Shown: positions 27,025 to 35,984, counted from the first letter of the stretch. The stretch: DNA of 64,000 nt from an uncultured Paracoccus sp. (GCA_934533075.1 CAKTBJ010000012.1:4780-68779); one strand, 5' to 3'. The notes: generated by a model from the sequence alone, not told the origin. Made by a program: numbers and translations.

Positions 27025-28156
27025 CATCCTGCGCCGACTGGTCGGTTTCGACACCACCAGCCGCAACTCCAACCTGCCGCTGATCGACTGGGTGGAGGAT
27101 TACCTGATCGGCCTCGGCGCAAGATGCGAGCGGGTGCCGGACGAGACCGGGCGCAAGGCCTCGCTCTGGGCCAGCTTCGGGCCGGAGGGGGTGCCGGGCT
27201 GGGTGCTGTCGGGCCATACCGACACCGTGCCGGTGGACGGGCAGGACTGGACCAGCGACCCGTTCGCCTTGCGCGAGGACGGCGGCCGGCTTTACGGGCG
27301 CGGCAGTTGCGACATGAAGGGCTTCGTGGCCTGCTGCCTGGCGATGGCCCCCGACATCGCCGCCGCGCCGCTGGCGGTGCCGATCCATTTCGCCTTCAGC
27401 TATGACGAGGAGGTCGGCTGCCTGGGCGTGCGGCCGCTGCTGCATGTGCTGGCCGGGCGCAGCCCGACGCCCTTGGCCTGCATCGTGGGCGAGCCGACGA
27501 TGATGCAGGTCGCCATCGGCCACAAGTCCAAGCGTTCGTTCCGGGTGCGCTTCACCGGCACGCCGGGGCATTCCTCGCGCGCGCCGGAATTCGTCAATGC
27601 GGTGGAATACGGCGCGCAACTGGTGGTCAAGGTGCAGCAGATCGGCCGCCGCTTTGCGACAGGCGCGCGCGATCCGCTGTATGACACCGCGCATTCGACC
27701 GCCCATGTCGGCATCGCCCGCGGCGGCGCGGCGCTGAACATCGTGCCGGAAAGCTTCCTGACGGAGTTCGAGTTCCGCACCATCGCCGCCGACGATCCCG
27801 ACGCGCTGGAGGCCGAGATGCGCGCCTTCGCCTTCGAGGAACTGCTGCCGCAGATGCAGGCCGTCGACCCCCGTGCCGCGATCGAGTTCGAGATCGCCTC
27901 GGACACGCCCGGCGTCGATGCCGCCCCCGATGCGCCGGTGACCCGCGCCGCGCAACGCTTTGCCCAGCGCAATACGGTCGTGAAGGTCGCCTATGGCACC
28001 GAGGGCGGGCTGTTCCAGACCATCGCCGGCATCCCCACGGTGGTCTGCGGTCCCGGTTCGATCGGGGTGGCGCACCAGCCGGATGAGTATATCGAACTGG
28101 ACCAGCTCGCCGCCTGCGAGGATTTCCTGCACAAGCTGATCGCCGAATGCCGCTAG
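26981..28156 (+). CDS. M20 family deacylase (acetylornithine deacetylase ArgE-like)
   Basis: A 391-residue zinc hydrolase of the M20/ArgE-DapE group that removes N-acyl groups from amino acids. Metal-site motifs include LSGHTDTVPV, GRGSCDMKG, YDEEVGC with the general-base Glu, and the C-terminal GVAHQPDEYIE. The ATG at 26981 follows GGAG and lies inside the LysR gene, giving a 44-base overlap. The context with a peptide importer and formyl-amino-acid amidohydrolase points to use of N-acylated amino acids as nutrients rather than arginine synthesis. Confidence 0.9.
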   Translation: MTSPTSRRPRPQTVDILRRLVGFDTTSRNSNLPLIDWVEDYLIGLGARCERVPDETGRKASLWASFGPEGVPGWVLSGHTDTVPVDGQDWTSDPFALREDGGRLYGRGSCDMKGFVACCLAMAPDIAAAPLAVPIHFAFSYDEEVGCLGVRPLLHVLAGRSPTPLACIVGEPTMMQVAIGHKSKRSFRVRFTGTPGHSSRAPEFVNAVEYGAQLVVKVQQIGRRFATGARDPLYDTAHSTAHVGIARGGAALNIVPESFLTEFEFRTIAADDPDALEAEMRAFAFEELLPQMQAVDPRAAIEFEIASDTPGVDAAPDAPVTRAAQRFAQRNTVVKVAYGTEGGLFQTIAGIPTVVCGPGSIGVAHQPDEYIELDQLAACEDFLHKLIAECR

Positions 28157-28157
28157 G

Positions 28158-28208
28158 CCCGCCGGCATGGGCGGTCCCGGACCTTCCCTTCACCGGCCGG
28201 CCGGCGGG
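28158..28208 (+). terminator. Inverted repeat after the deacylase gene
   Basis: CCCGCCGGC (28158-28166) pairs with GCCGGCGGG (28200-28208) around a 33-base loop, immediately after the stop codon. It has no U-tract. Confidence 0.35.
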
Positions 28209-28239
28209 AGTGGCGGCCTTTCGACCATGCCGCATCAGT

Positions 28240-28430
28240 GCCACGCGCGGGATGCGCCGGCTGACAGCCGGGATTGCCGCCCCGGCGGCGGCGCATGATG
28301 GTGCGCGCGTCCTTGCCTCGGGCGGGTGCCGGCAGCACCGGCCCCTTGCCGCGCAGTCCGGCGCCTCGGCCAGGGCATCGGGATTGGCGTCCAGCCCGGC
28401 CCGGTAGCGGCGCCGGAATTCGTCCCCTCG
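28240..28430 (-). pseudogene. Decayed DUF488 (YeaO-like) gene fragment
   Basis: Minus-strand translation from about 28424 reads DEFRRRYRAGLDANPDALAE, which matches the central segment of DUF488/YeaO-type proteins. A single frameshift then gives LRGKGPV, the continuation expected in that family, after which similarity fades. No start, no N-terminal half and no intact end are present. It appears to be a leftover of a lost gene between the deacylase and cyclase genes. Confidence 0.55.
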
Positions 28431-28437
28431 CGCGCGA

Positions 28438-29217
28438 TCAGGCGCCCGGCGCCAGCGCCAGCACCCGCAGCGGGCTGCCCGAGCCTTCATGCACCTTCAG
28501 CGGCGCGGTCAGCAGCATGGCGCCCTTGGGTGGCAACTGCTCCAGCCCGCACAGGCATTGCAGCCCGTAGCGCCCGGCGCCGTGCAGGAAGTGATGCGCC
28601 GGATAGGGCGGCGTGAGATGGCCGCCGAGGCCGGCATCGGTGCCGATGGTCTCGGTGCCGAAGCCCAGAATGTCGCGTTCCGTCACCAGCCACTCCATCA
28701 CCTCGGCATCCGGACCGGGGGTATGGGCGCCGTCCGCGCGCAGGTTGGCATAACCCGCGCCCCGGCGCCGTGACCAGTCGCTGCGCATCAGCACCCAGCA
28801 GCGCGGCGGGATGCGGCCGTGCCGGCCCTCCCATGCCTCGACCATCGCGCGGGTCAGCAGGAAATCATCGTCCTCGGCCACTTCGGCCGAGCAGTCGATC
28901 ACGCAGGCCGGGGCGATCATATCCCCGGGCGGCAGCGTGTCCACGGTGCCCCGCGCCCGGTCGCGGCCGGTGAACCAATGCGCCGGCGCGTCGAAATGGG
29001 TGCCGGTATGCTCGCCGAAGGACAGGTTGTTCCAATACCATGCCGGCCCGGCGGCGTCATAGCGCGACAGCCTTTCGATCCGCACCGGGGCGGATTGGGC
29101 GAATTCGGGCGGCAGCACGATGGTGGGGAAATCCTCGCGCAGGGTCTGGGTCAGGTCCACCACCCGCACCGCGCCCGAGGCCAGCGCCGCCCCAAGAACC
29201 GAAAGCGCATCGCTCAT
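28438..29217 (-). CDS. Cyclase family protein (kynurenine formamidase-like metal hydrolase)
   Basis: A 259-residue putative hydrolase of the KynB/cyclase family (PF04199). The signature metal motif HxGTHxDxPxH is present as HTGTHFDAPAHW near residue 73. Such enzymes hydrolyse N-formylkynurenine, isatin or cyclic and arylformamide substrates. SD AGGGGAA precedes the ATG. It is the last gene of an operon with an acyl-CoA ligase and thiolase-like protein, so it may open or release a ring before CoA-dependent breakdown (inference). Confidence 0.87.
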   Translation of the reverse strand: MSDALSVLGAALASGAVRVVDLTQTLREDFPTIVLPPEFAQSAPVRIERLSRYDAAGPAWYWNNLSFGEHTGTHFDAPAHWFTGRDRARGTVDTLPPGDMIAPACVIDCSAEVAEDDDFLLTRAMVEAWEGRHGRIPPRCWVLMRSDWSRRRGAGYANLRADGAHTPGPDAEVMEWLVTERDILGFGTETIGTDAGLGGHLTPPYPAHHFLHGAGRYGLQCLCGLEQLPPKGAMLLTAPLKVHEGSGSPLRVLALAPGA

Positions 29218-29226
29218 GCCGTTCCC

Positions 29227-30456
29227 CTAAAGCTGGCCGCGCGCGAGGTCATGCTCCAGCGCGCGGGGGTTCTTCGCGTGACGCTCCAGCCAGTCGCGGG
29301 CCAGATCGCCGATGATCGCCTCGTCCTGTCCGGCCTTCAGCGCGGCAATGATCGCGCCGGCGATGGTGGGGCCGGACAGCTTGGGCTGCGGGAAGTCCTG
29401 AAACCAGTCGATATCCGTGGGGCCGATGTAAGCCGTCATCAGCCGCACCCCGCCCGGCGCCAGGGCTGCGCGCAGCGCCGGCGCCAAGGCGAGCGCGGCG
29501 GCATGGGCGGCACCGTAGCCGGCAAAGCCCGGATGCGGCACCCGCGCCATCACCGGCACCAGATTGACCCATGCGGTTGCGGGCGCCGCGCCATCGGCGC
29601 CCCGGCTGGCCATGACCGGCGCCAGGCTGCGCATCAGGCGCAGCAGGCCGAAGGCCGTGACCTCCATCATCTCGCGCGCCTGCGCGGGGGCTGCCGGGGC
29701 CAGCGCCGCACCGGGGCGGGGCAGGTCGGCGGTGTTGATCAGGATTTCGATTTTCGCGCCGATATCGGTCGCCATATCCTGCACCGAACGATCCGAACGC
29801 AGGTCCAGCGGCACCACCTGCGCGCCCAAGGCCTCGAACGGCGCCCGGTCGAAGGGCTTCCAATCCTCGTCCAGCCCCAGCCAGACCCCCGCCGCGCCGG
29901 CCTTCAGCAGCGCCTGCGCCAGCGGCAGGGCGGCGATGTGGCGGGCATCGGTGATCAGCACCCGGCGGCCTTTTGGGTCGCAGGTCATCGCCTGCCATTG
30001 CGGGTCCGTGCTCATGTCGGTCTCTCCCTCCGGGGCGCCATGCAGCACCGCCTGCCCTGCCCGGTCCAGCAGCAAGGACAGCCGCAGCCGGTCGCCCGGC
30101 CCGCAAGCCGGGTGCAGGTGAACCAAGGCTTGCGGCCCGCAATCCATCTGCACCAGACCCACATGCCACGGCGCGCGCTCGCGGAAATAGGCGTCGGCGG
30201 GGACTTCGGCGGTAGTCGCTGAAATCACCTGCCCCCCGCGCGGTGCCGGCGTGATCGGCAGGTCGGGGGACAGGCAGACCGGGCAGGCATCCCGCACCGG
30301 CCAGCTATAGGTCCCGCAGGTGGCGCAGCAGGGCAGCGCGAACGCGCCCCGTCCCGCCGGGCCGATCAGCAGATGCGCGCCCCGGCTGCGCGCGCCGGGG
30401 GGCAGCAGCGGCTGGCGGGTCTTGCGCAGCGGGTCCTTGCGGGGGCGGCTGGACAT
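29227..30456 (-). CDS. DUF35 zinc-ribbon/OB-fold domain fused to a degenerate SDR domain
   Basis: A 409-residue two-domain protein. Residues about 40-145 form a DUF35/ChsH2-like module with a zinc ribbon (CATCGTYSWPVRDACPVC) and OB fold that normally partners thiolase-fold or hydratase proteins. Residues about 160-400 form a Rossmann-type SDR domain, but the nucleotide loop and catalytic YxxxK are altered (YGAAH in place of YxxxK), so dehydrogenase activity is doubtful. It abuts the thiolase gene (TAG immediately followed by ATG). The fusion suggests a structural or channelling role in a thiolase complex. Confidence 0.78.
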   Translation of the reverse strand: MSSRPRKDPLRKTRQPLLPPGARSRGAHLLIGPAGRGAFALPCCATCGTYSWPVRDACPVCLSPDLPITPAPRGGQVISATTAEVPADAYFRERAPWHVGLVQMDCGPQALVHLHPACGPGDRLRLSLLLDRAGQAVLHGAPEGETDMSTDPQWQAMTCDPKGRRVLITDARHIAALPLAQALLKAGAAGVWLGLDEDWKPFDRAPFEALGAQVVPLDLRSDRSVQDMATDIGAKIEILINTADLPRPGAALAPAAPAQAREMMEVTAFGLLRLMRSLAPVMASRGADGAAPATAWVNLVPVMARVPHPGFAGYGAAHAAALALAPALRAALAPGGVRLMTAYIGPTDIDWFQDFPQPKLSGPTIAGAIIAALKAGQDEAIIGDLARDWLERHAKNPRALEHDLARGQL

Positions 30457-31614
30457 CTATGCGCCCTCCATCACCACGGCACCCGAGCCGAGGCCGCGAT
30501 CGAAATTGATCATCCCGAAGCCCGAGACCAAGGCCCGACGCGCGCCTTTCACCTGTCCCGCCCCGGCGGTGCCGGTGACCTGGCGGAGCGCCTCGACCAG
30601 CCCCATATGGCCGCCGGCGCAACCGGCCTGCCCGCCGGACAACTGCCCGCCCGAAGTGTTGTGCGGCAAATCTCCCCGCACCGTCAGGTCACGACTGCGC
30701 AGGAACGCGGCCCCCTCGCCCTTGGCGCAAAAGCCCAGATCCTCGAACTGCATCATGGAGACGAAGGGATAATCGTCATAGGTCTGCACAAGGTCCATGT
30801 CCTGCGGTCCCAGCCCCGCCGCCCACAGCGCATCCACATCCCGCGCCCAGCCGCCGCGCAGCATCACCGGGTCTTGCGGGAAGGCGTTGTGACGCTCGAT
30901 GCTGGAGACGATGCGGGCGAAGGGCAGGGCCTGCGCCCGCGCGGTGTCCTCGCGCATGACCAGAAAGCCCTCGGCCCCGGCGCAGGGCATCACGCAGTCG
31001 AACAGGTGGATCGGCGGCGCGATGGGGCGGGCAGCCATGTAATCGTCCAGCGTCAGCGGCTTTTTCATCAGCGCATGGGGCGACAGGCTCGCGTTGAACC
31101 GCTGCGCCACGGCGATGCGGCCGAAATCCTCGCGCGTGGCGCCGGTGGCGGCCATATAGGCCTGCGCGATCAGGGCAAAGCTGACATTCGGCCCGCCGGT
31201 CCCGTAGGGATAGACCGCATCCTGCGAAAAGCGCGAGAAATTCTCCAGCCCGTGGCGGAAACTGTGCAACCCGTTGGTATCGGCGCCGATGCAGGCCACC
31301 ACGTCGCAATCGCCGGCCTGCACGGCGCGGGCGGCGCGGCGCAGCGCCATGACGCCGCCAACCCCGCCCATCGGCAGGAAGTCCAGAAAGCGCGGCGACA
31401 GGCCGAAATGCTGGGTCAGGCCGATGGCGCTGTCCGGGGCGGTGGAAAAGCTGGCCACCGACAGCCCGTCGAAATCCCGATGCGCCATGCCCGAGGCCGT
31501 CGCCAGCCCCGCCAAAGCCCGCCCGATCCACCATTGCGTGCTCTCGGTGGAATAGCGTTGATAGGGCACCGTCACCGGCGCCGCGATCACCACGCCATCA
31601 TAGCCGCGCGCCAT
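30457..31614 (-). CDS. Thiolase-fold protein (SCP2/lipid-transfer type acetyl-CoA acetyltransferase-like)
   Basis: A 385-residue thiolase-superfamily protein of the non-decarboxylating SCP2-thiolase/Ltp group. It contains the thiolase core (GGVGGVMALRRAARAVQAGDCD), VPC-like region FDCVMPCAGAEG, and C-terminal HNTSGGQLSGGQAG and CAGGHMGLVEA. The usual nucleophilic cysteine position is not conserved in an obvious way, as in Ltp-type retro-aldolases. With the DUF35 partner next door it may act as a retro-aldol or thiolytic C-C lyase on CoA esters (inference). Confidence 0.82.
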   Translation of the reverse strand: MARGYDGVVIAAPVTVPYQRYSTESTQWWIGRALAGLATASGMAHRDFDGLSVASFSTAPDSAIGLTQHFGLSPRFLDFLPMGGVGGVMALRRAARAVQAGDCDVVACIGADTNGLHSFRHGLENFSRFSQDAVYPYGTGGPNVSFALIAQAYMAATGATREDFGRIAVAQRFNASLSPHALMKKPLTLDDYMAARPIAPPIHLFDCVMPCAGAEGFLVMREDTARAQALPFARIVSSIERHNAFPQDPVMLRGGWARDVDALWAAGLGPQDMDLVQTYDDYPFVSMMQFEDLGFCAKGEGAAFLRSRDLTVRGDLPHNTSGGQLSGGQAGCAGGHMGLVEALRQVTGTAGAGQVKGARRALVSGFGMINFDRGLGSGAVVMEGA

Positions 31615-31617
31615 GCC

Positions 31618-33213
31618 TCAGCCCGCCTTGCGCAGCGCGGCCTTGAGGTCGCGCAGGTCATGGGCCTCGCCGGCTTCGATCGCCGCCTGCGCATCCGTGC
31701 GCAGCTTGCCGCGCAGCAGCTTTTGCGTCGAACTCAGCGGCATGGCCTCCACGAAGGCCACGTAACCGGGCAGCTTGTGATAGGACAACCGCGCCGCCGC
31801 CGCCTCGACCAAGGCCCGCGCGTCGGCGGGACCGGAGGCGATGACGAAGGCGAACACCTCCTCGCCGCGCACGGCATCGGCCACCGGCGTCACCGCCACC
31901 GCCTGCACGCCGGAGCAGTCCTTCAGCACGGCCTCGACCTCCAAGGCCGAGATATTCTCGCCCGAGCGGCGGATGATGCTTTTCTTGCGGTCCACGAAGT
32001 AAAACAGCCCGCTTTCGTCCACCGTCATGATGTCGCCGGTATGGAACCAGCCGCCTTCCCAGGCCTCTGCCGTGGCCCTGGCGTCACCCAGATAGCCCGA
32101 GAAGAAGCCGCGCCTCGGGTCGTCCCCTTCGGCCCGCACCCAGAGTTCGCCGGGCTGGCCCACGGGCACGTCGCGGCCCTCGTCATCGACCAGCCGCCAT
32201 GCCATGCCGGGGCGCGCGGCGCCGATGCAGCGCAGGCCGGGCGGATAATCGCGCCCGGCGGTCGAGGTCACGCCGGTGCCGCCGGTCTCGGTCATGGCCC
32301 AGCCCTCGACGATGGGCAGGTTGAAGCGGGCCTCGAAATCCAGCTTGTGCTGGGCATCGACGCCGGGGCTGAAGTTGAAGCGGGCGCGGTGGCGGGTCTC
32401 GGCCTCGCAGGGGGGCAATTGCAGCAGGATCGCCGGGATGACGCCGAGGTTGTGGACGATGGTGGCGCCGCTATCGGCCACGGTCGACCACCAGCGGCGC
32501 GCGGAAAAGCGGTCCAGCGGCACGATGGCGCCGCCGATCATCATCATGCCGGTGGCGGTGCAGCCCAGCGCGTTCATGTGGAAGAAGGGCAGGGGGGTCA
32601 GCGCGATCTCGGCATCCGGGCGCATGGTGGCGACGCCCTCCATATGCACATACCAGTCGGCCACGTTGACGAAGTAGAAATTCGACAGCACGCAGCCCTT
32701 GGGCAGGCCGGTGCTGCCCGAGGTGAACAGCAGCGCGCATTCGGCATCCGGCCCGCCTTCGCTGGCCGCGCGGGGGTGGGCGGCGGCGGGCGGGGTGCCG
32801 GGCAGGCAGCGCGGTATGCCGGGGGCGCCGGCCTCGGCCAGCGCGGCATGCTCGGGCAGGTGGACCAGCAGGTCGGGCGCCGCGATGCGCATCTGGTGGG
32901 CCAGTTCCTCGGGGCGCAGGTCCGGGTTGATCGGCACGATGGAGGCGCCGCAGGCGTTCAGCGCCAGCCAGTGCAGGAAGAAGTCCGGCCTGTTCTCCAG
33001 CAGCAGGGCCACGCGCGACCCCGCGCCATAGCCCGCCTGCGCATAGGCGGCACGCAGCGCCTCGATGGCCTCGGCGGCCTCGCCGTAGAGGATGCGGAAG
33101 CCATCCGGCGCATAGGGCAGCGCGGCCGAGGCGGGCGCGATCAGGAAGGGCAGGTCCGGGCGCCGCGTGGCGGTGCGGCGGAAGGCGTCAAAGGGCGACG
33201 TGGGCAGGGTCAT
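31618..33213 (-). CDS. AMP-forming acyl-CoA synthetase/ligase
   Basis: A 531-residue ANL-superfamily ligase that adenylates a carboxylic acid and transfers it to CoA. Motifs are LLFTSGSTGLPKG near residue 165, the WAMTETGG motif, GWFHTGDIM and the C-terminal lysine region SSTQKLLRGKLR. It is the first gene of the cyclase-DUF35-thiolase operon and divergent from a LysR gene, so it probably activates the acid substrate of that pathway. Confidence 0.9.
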   Translation of the reverse strand: MTLPTSPFDAFRRTATRRPDLPFLIAPASAALPYAPDGFRILYGEAAEAIEALRAAYAQAGYGAGSRVALLLENRPDFFLHWLALNACGASIVPINPDLRPEELAHQMRIAAPDLLVHLPEHAALAEAGAPGIPRCLPGTPPAAAHPRAASEGGPDAECALLFTSGSTGLPKGCVLSNFYFVNVADWYVHMEGVATMRPDAEIALTPLPFFHMNALGCTATGMMMIGGAIVPLDRFSARRWWSTVADSGATIVHNLGVIPAILLQLPPCEAETRHRARFNFSPGVDAQHKLDFEARFNLPIVEGWAMTETGGTGVTSTAGRDYPPGLRCIGAARPGMAWRLVDDEGRDVPVGQPGELWVRAEGDDPRRGFFSGYLGDARATAEAWEGGWFHTGDIMTVDESGLFYFVDRKKSIIRRSGENISALEVEAVLKDCSGVQAVAVTPVADAVRGEEVFAFVIASGPADARALVEAAAARLSYHKLPGYVAFVEAMPLSSTQKLLRGKLRTDAQAAIEAGEAHDLRDLKAALRKAG

Positions 33214-33313
33214 TGCGGGTTCCGGCTGGGGTCGCGGGCAGATTAGGCGCCGCGCGCGCCTATTGCCAATTCAATCTTGCCCGGCCATTGATAGCGTATC
33301 GGTATGGCGTGGC
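33214..33313. promoter_or_regulatory. Divergent promoter region, acyl-CoA ligase operon and LysR
   Basis: The 100-bp spacer contains a locally AT-rich core (33261-33300) with GATAGCGTATC at 33290-33300, an inverted GATA/TATC, and TTGCCAATTCAA just before it. It is a likely binding area for the adjacent LysR protein. Confidence 0.45.
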
Positions 33314-34201
33314 ATGGAACTAAGACAGATCCAGTATTTCATCGCGATCGCCGAGCTGGAGCATTTCGGCCGGGCCTCGCAGCGCCTGCGCATCGCGCAG
33401 CCGGCGCTGAGCCGTCAGGTCAAGCTGCTGGAGGCCGAGCTGGGCACATTGCTGTTCGAGCGCCTGCCGCGCGGCGTGCGGCTGACCGAGGCCGGGCGGG
33501 TGTTTCTGGAGCGCACGCGCGGGCTGGTGCAGCAGCTTGACCACGCCGTGCTGGAAACCCGCGCCGCAGCCGAGGGCCGCGCCGGCGCGCTGCGGCTGGG
33601 GGTGATCGAGGTCGCGGCATGGGAGGGGGTGGTGCCCGAAAGCCTGCGCCGCTTCCGCGCCGCCTTCCCCGAGGTGCGGCTGGTGCTGTCGGCCTTGTCG
33701 GGTGCGCGCCAGATCGACGCCATAAGGCTGAAGCATCTGGATGCGGGGCTGCTTTACAACCCGCCCGACGATCCGGCGCTGGCGGTGTTGCCGCTGGCGC
33801 GGCATCCGGTGATGCTGGCGGTCCATGCGGCCAGCCCTCTGGCGGGGGCGGAGGCCGTGCGGCTGGCCGATCTGGCGGATCAGGATTTCATCGGCTTTCA
33901 CCGCCGCGAAAGCCCGCGCTTCTACGACGATCTTCAGGCCGCCTTCGACCGCGCCCGCTTCACCCCCCGCATCAGCGCCGAGATGCGCAACGAGGCCGAC
34001 ATGCTGGCCCTGGTCAGCGCCGGGGCCGGGGTGGCGCTGGTCAATTCCTGCCAGCGTTTCCGCCCGCCGCAGGCGGTGCGCTTCCTGCCGGTGCCGGGGC
34101 TGGACGTGGCGCTGACGCTGGCGCTGGTGCATCCGGCCGATGGCGACGCGCCGGTGGTCGGCCGCTATGCGGAGATCGTGCGGGGGCTGGGCGCGGGCTG
34201 A
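33314..34201 (+). CDS. LysR-family transcriptional regulator
   Basis: A 295-residue LysR protein of the BenM/CatR-like group: MELRQIQYFIAIAELEHFG opening, helix-turn-helix RIAQPALSRQVKLLE, and an effector domain starting near residue 92. This group often responds to aromatic or organic-acid intermediates. The ATG at 33314 is chosen because homology starts exactly there. Divergent placement indicates control of the acyl-CoA ligase operon. Confidence 0.92.
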   Translation: MELRQIQYFIAIAELEHFGRASQRLRIAQPALSRQVKLLEAELGTLLFERLPRGVRLTEAGRVFLERTRGLVQQLDHAVLETRAAAEGRAGALRLGVIEVAAWEGVVPESLRRFRAAFPEVRLVLSALSGARQIDAIRLKHLDAGLLYNPPDDPALAVLPLARHPVMLAVHAASPLAGAEAVRLADLADQDFIGFHRRESPRFYDDLQAAFDRARFTPRISAEMRNEADMLALVSAGAGVALVNSCQRFRPPQAVRFLPVPGLDVALTLALVHPADGDAPVVGRYAEIVRGLGAG

Positions 34202-34218
34202 GCGGACCGGGCCGGCGA

Positions 34219-34638
34219 TCAGCGGGATGCGACCAGCGGCGCGAAGAATGCGAAGGCTTCGTTGAAGATCGGGTGCCAGGTCTCGTCCGGCGCCCTGTCC
34301 AGCGGGTGCCAGAAGAACGCGAAGTCATGGCCGGAATCGTCCCCGGTCCGATGCGACCGGCGATCCGGCAGTCCGGGGCAACGGAACAGGAGGAAATGCC
34401 AGGGCCGGCGATCCGCGCCGATCGCCTGCACGCCCGGCAGGATCGGGGGCGAGGGCGCGATCAGGCCGCTTTCCTCCCGCAACTCCCTGACGGCCGCGTC
34501 ACGCGGAGACTCGCCGGTTTCGATGCCGCCCTTGACGAATTGCCTGCCCGCCAGGGGATGCGCGAAGGCCAGCACCTGCCGGCGGCCGTCGTGCCGGCGG
34601 ATGATGATCGGACAGGCTTTTTCCGCTGCGCTCATCAT
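34219..34638 (-). CDS. Nudix hydrolase
   Basis: A 139-residue Nudix-fold pyrophosphohydrolase. The full Nudix box is present (G-x5-E-x7-REL-x-EESGL) starting at GGIETGESPRDAAV. Substrate cannot be told from the box. Two adjacent ATGs at 34638 and 34635 are possible starts; no strong ribosome site is seen. It is convergent with the LysR gene and does not obviously belong to a pathway here. Confidence 0.88.
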   Translation of the reverse strand: MMSAAEKACPIIIRRHDGRRQVLAFAHPLAGRQFVKGGIETGESPRDAAVRELREESGLIAPSPPILPGVQAIGADRRPWHFLLFRCPGLPDRRSHRTGDDSGHDFAFFWHPLDRAPDETWHPIFNEAFAFFAPLVASR

Positions 34639-34700
34639 CCTGTGGGACGGCGGGCTTGCGGCAGGGTCAAGGCCGGCACGGGGCGCGGCAAGGCCGCCGC

Positions 34701-35648
34701 TCAGCCCCGGAAATCCAGCACCAGCTTGCCGGCCAGATGGCCGCTGTCCGACAGGCGTTGCGCCTGGGCGAAATCGCTGGCGGGCAGGATCCGCGTCGGG
34801 CCGGGGTCCAGATCGCCGTGCGCCACCATGTCCAGCAGGCGGGCCAGAACCGCCGGGTCGGGCACGACCTCGGCCACGGCCACCCGGACGCCGCATTCCG
34901 TGGAACGGTCCACGAAGGGCGCCGCGTTGAGGCAGGCGATCAGGCCGCCGGGGCGCAGCGTGGCATAGCTGGCGGCATGGGCCTCGCCGCCCAGCAGGTC
35001 GACGACCATATCCATGTCGCGCGCGGCAAGGTCCTCGCTGTCATAGGCCCAGACGCGGGCCGCGCCCAGGGCGATCAGCGCCGCGCGATTGGCGGCGGAG
35101 GCGGTGGCATGGACCTCGGCCCCCGCCAGCCGGGCCAGTTGCACGGCGATGCGCCCGACGCCGCCATTGGCGGCATGGACCAGCACCCGCCCGCCCTTGG
35201 CCGATTGGCCGGGTGCGATACCGCCCAGGGCCAGCACCGCCGCCGCCGACAGCCCGGCCAGAGGCAGCGCCGCCGCCTGCAAATCCCCCACCGCATCGGG
35301 AACCGGCGCCAGCACCGCGACCGGCATGGTCACCGCCTGCGCCCAGGTGCCGGCGGGACCGCGCGGGGCCAGAAACGCCACGCGCCGGCCCAGCCAGGCC
35401 GCATCCACCTCCGGCCCCAGCGCCGTCACCACACCCATGCCGTCGCGCCCGGTCTGGGCGGGAAAGCCCAGCGGCAGGGGCGGCAGCCGCCCGGCGCGGA
35501 TCTTGCCGTCGATGGGGTTGACCGAACCCGCCCGCATCGCGATCCGCACCTCGCCCGCCTTGGGCGGCGGCAGGGGGGCGGGGCGCCAGACCAGCACCTC
35601 CGGCCCGCCGGTGCGGTCGTATTCGACGCGGTGGGTGGTGTCGGTCAT
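34701..35648 (-). CDS. Zinc-free MDR-family quinone oxidoreductase-like enzyme
   Basis: A 315-residue medium-chain reductase resembling QOR/zeta-crystallin. It has the NADPH-binding segment VLVHAANGGVGRIAVQLARLAGA and lacks the zinc-binding Cys/His set of alcohol dehydrogenases. It likely reduces quinones or enones with NADPH. The start at 35648 follows AAGGAAC. Its leader is a tandem-repeat array (35649-35984) whose units imitate this start region. Confidence 0.88.
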   Translation of the reverse strand: MTDTTHRVEYDRTGGPEVLVWRPAPLPPPKAGEVRIAMRAGSVNPIDGKIRAGRLPPLPLGFPAQTGRDGMGVVTALGPEVDAAWLGRRVAFLAPRGPAGTWAQAVTMPVAVLAPVPDAVGDLQAAALPLAGLSAAAVLALGGIAPGQSAKGGRVLVHAANGGVGRIAVQLARLAGAEVHATASAANRAALIALGAARVWAYDSEDLAARDMDMVVDLLGGEAHAASYATLRPGGLIACLNAAPFVDRSTECGVRVAVAEVVPDPAVLARLLDMVAHGDLDPGPTRILPASDFAQAQRLSDSGHLAGKLVLDFRG

Positions 35649-35984
35649 GCGGGTGTTCCTTGTTTCAATGCGGCCTGCCCCCGGTCGTGGCGGCCGCCCG
35701 ATGCGCGCAATCCGTGCCGCTCATGCGGGGGTCCCTTGCCGCGATGGAACTCGCCTTCGGTTGTGCCGGCACCCCGTTCATGTGGGGCCGGCCCGGCTGG
35801 CTGCCCGATGCGCGTGGTCCTCGCGGCTCATGCGGGGGTCCCTTGCCGCGATGGGACCGTCCCCGGTCGCGCCGGCACCCCGCCCATGTGAGGCCGGCGC
35901 GGACGGCTGCCCGATGCGCGTGGCCCGTGCGGTTCATGCCGGTGCCCCTTGCCGGGATGCCGCCACCCGCCGCGCGCCGGTCAT
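35649..35984 (-). repeat. Start-region echo array upstream of the quinone oxidoreductase
   Basis: About three imperfect copies of a 106-107-bp unit (landmark GCCCGATGCGCG at 35696, 35803 and 35909) fill the spacer. On the minus strand, ATGA or ATG elements occur at 35984, 35937, 35831, 35781 and 35724, before the real ATG at 35648. Each main unit has AAGGG then CCCGCATGAGC, imitating the gene's AAGGAACACCCGCATGACC. The peptide after 35724 (MSGTD...HR...TTGG) resembles the gene's MTDTT-HR...RTGG. The ATPase stop overlaps the first ATG as ATGA, and a 16-codon ORF ends in another ATGA at 35937. Confidence 0.75.

Noticed and set aside
30373..33246. 957-codon plus-strand open frame opposite the thiolase and ligase genes
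   Set aside because: Shadow of two clearly recognisable minus-strand genes; composition is His/Gly/Arg-rich without any family motif.
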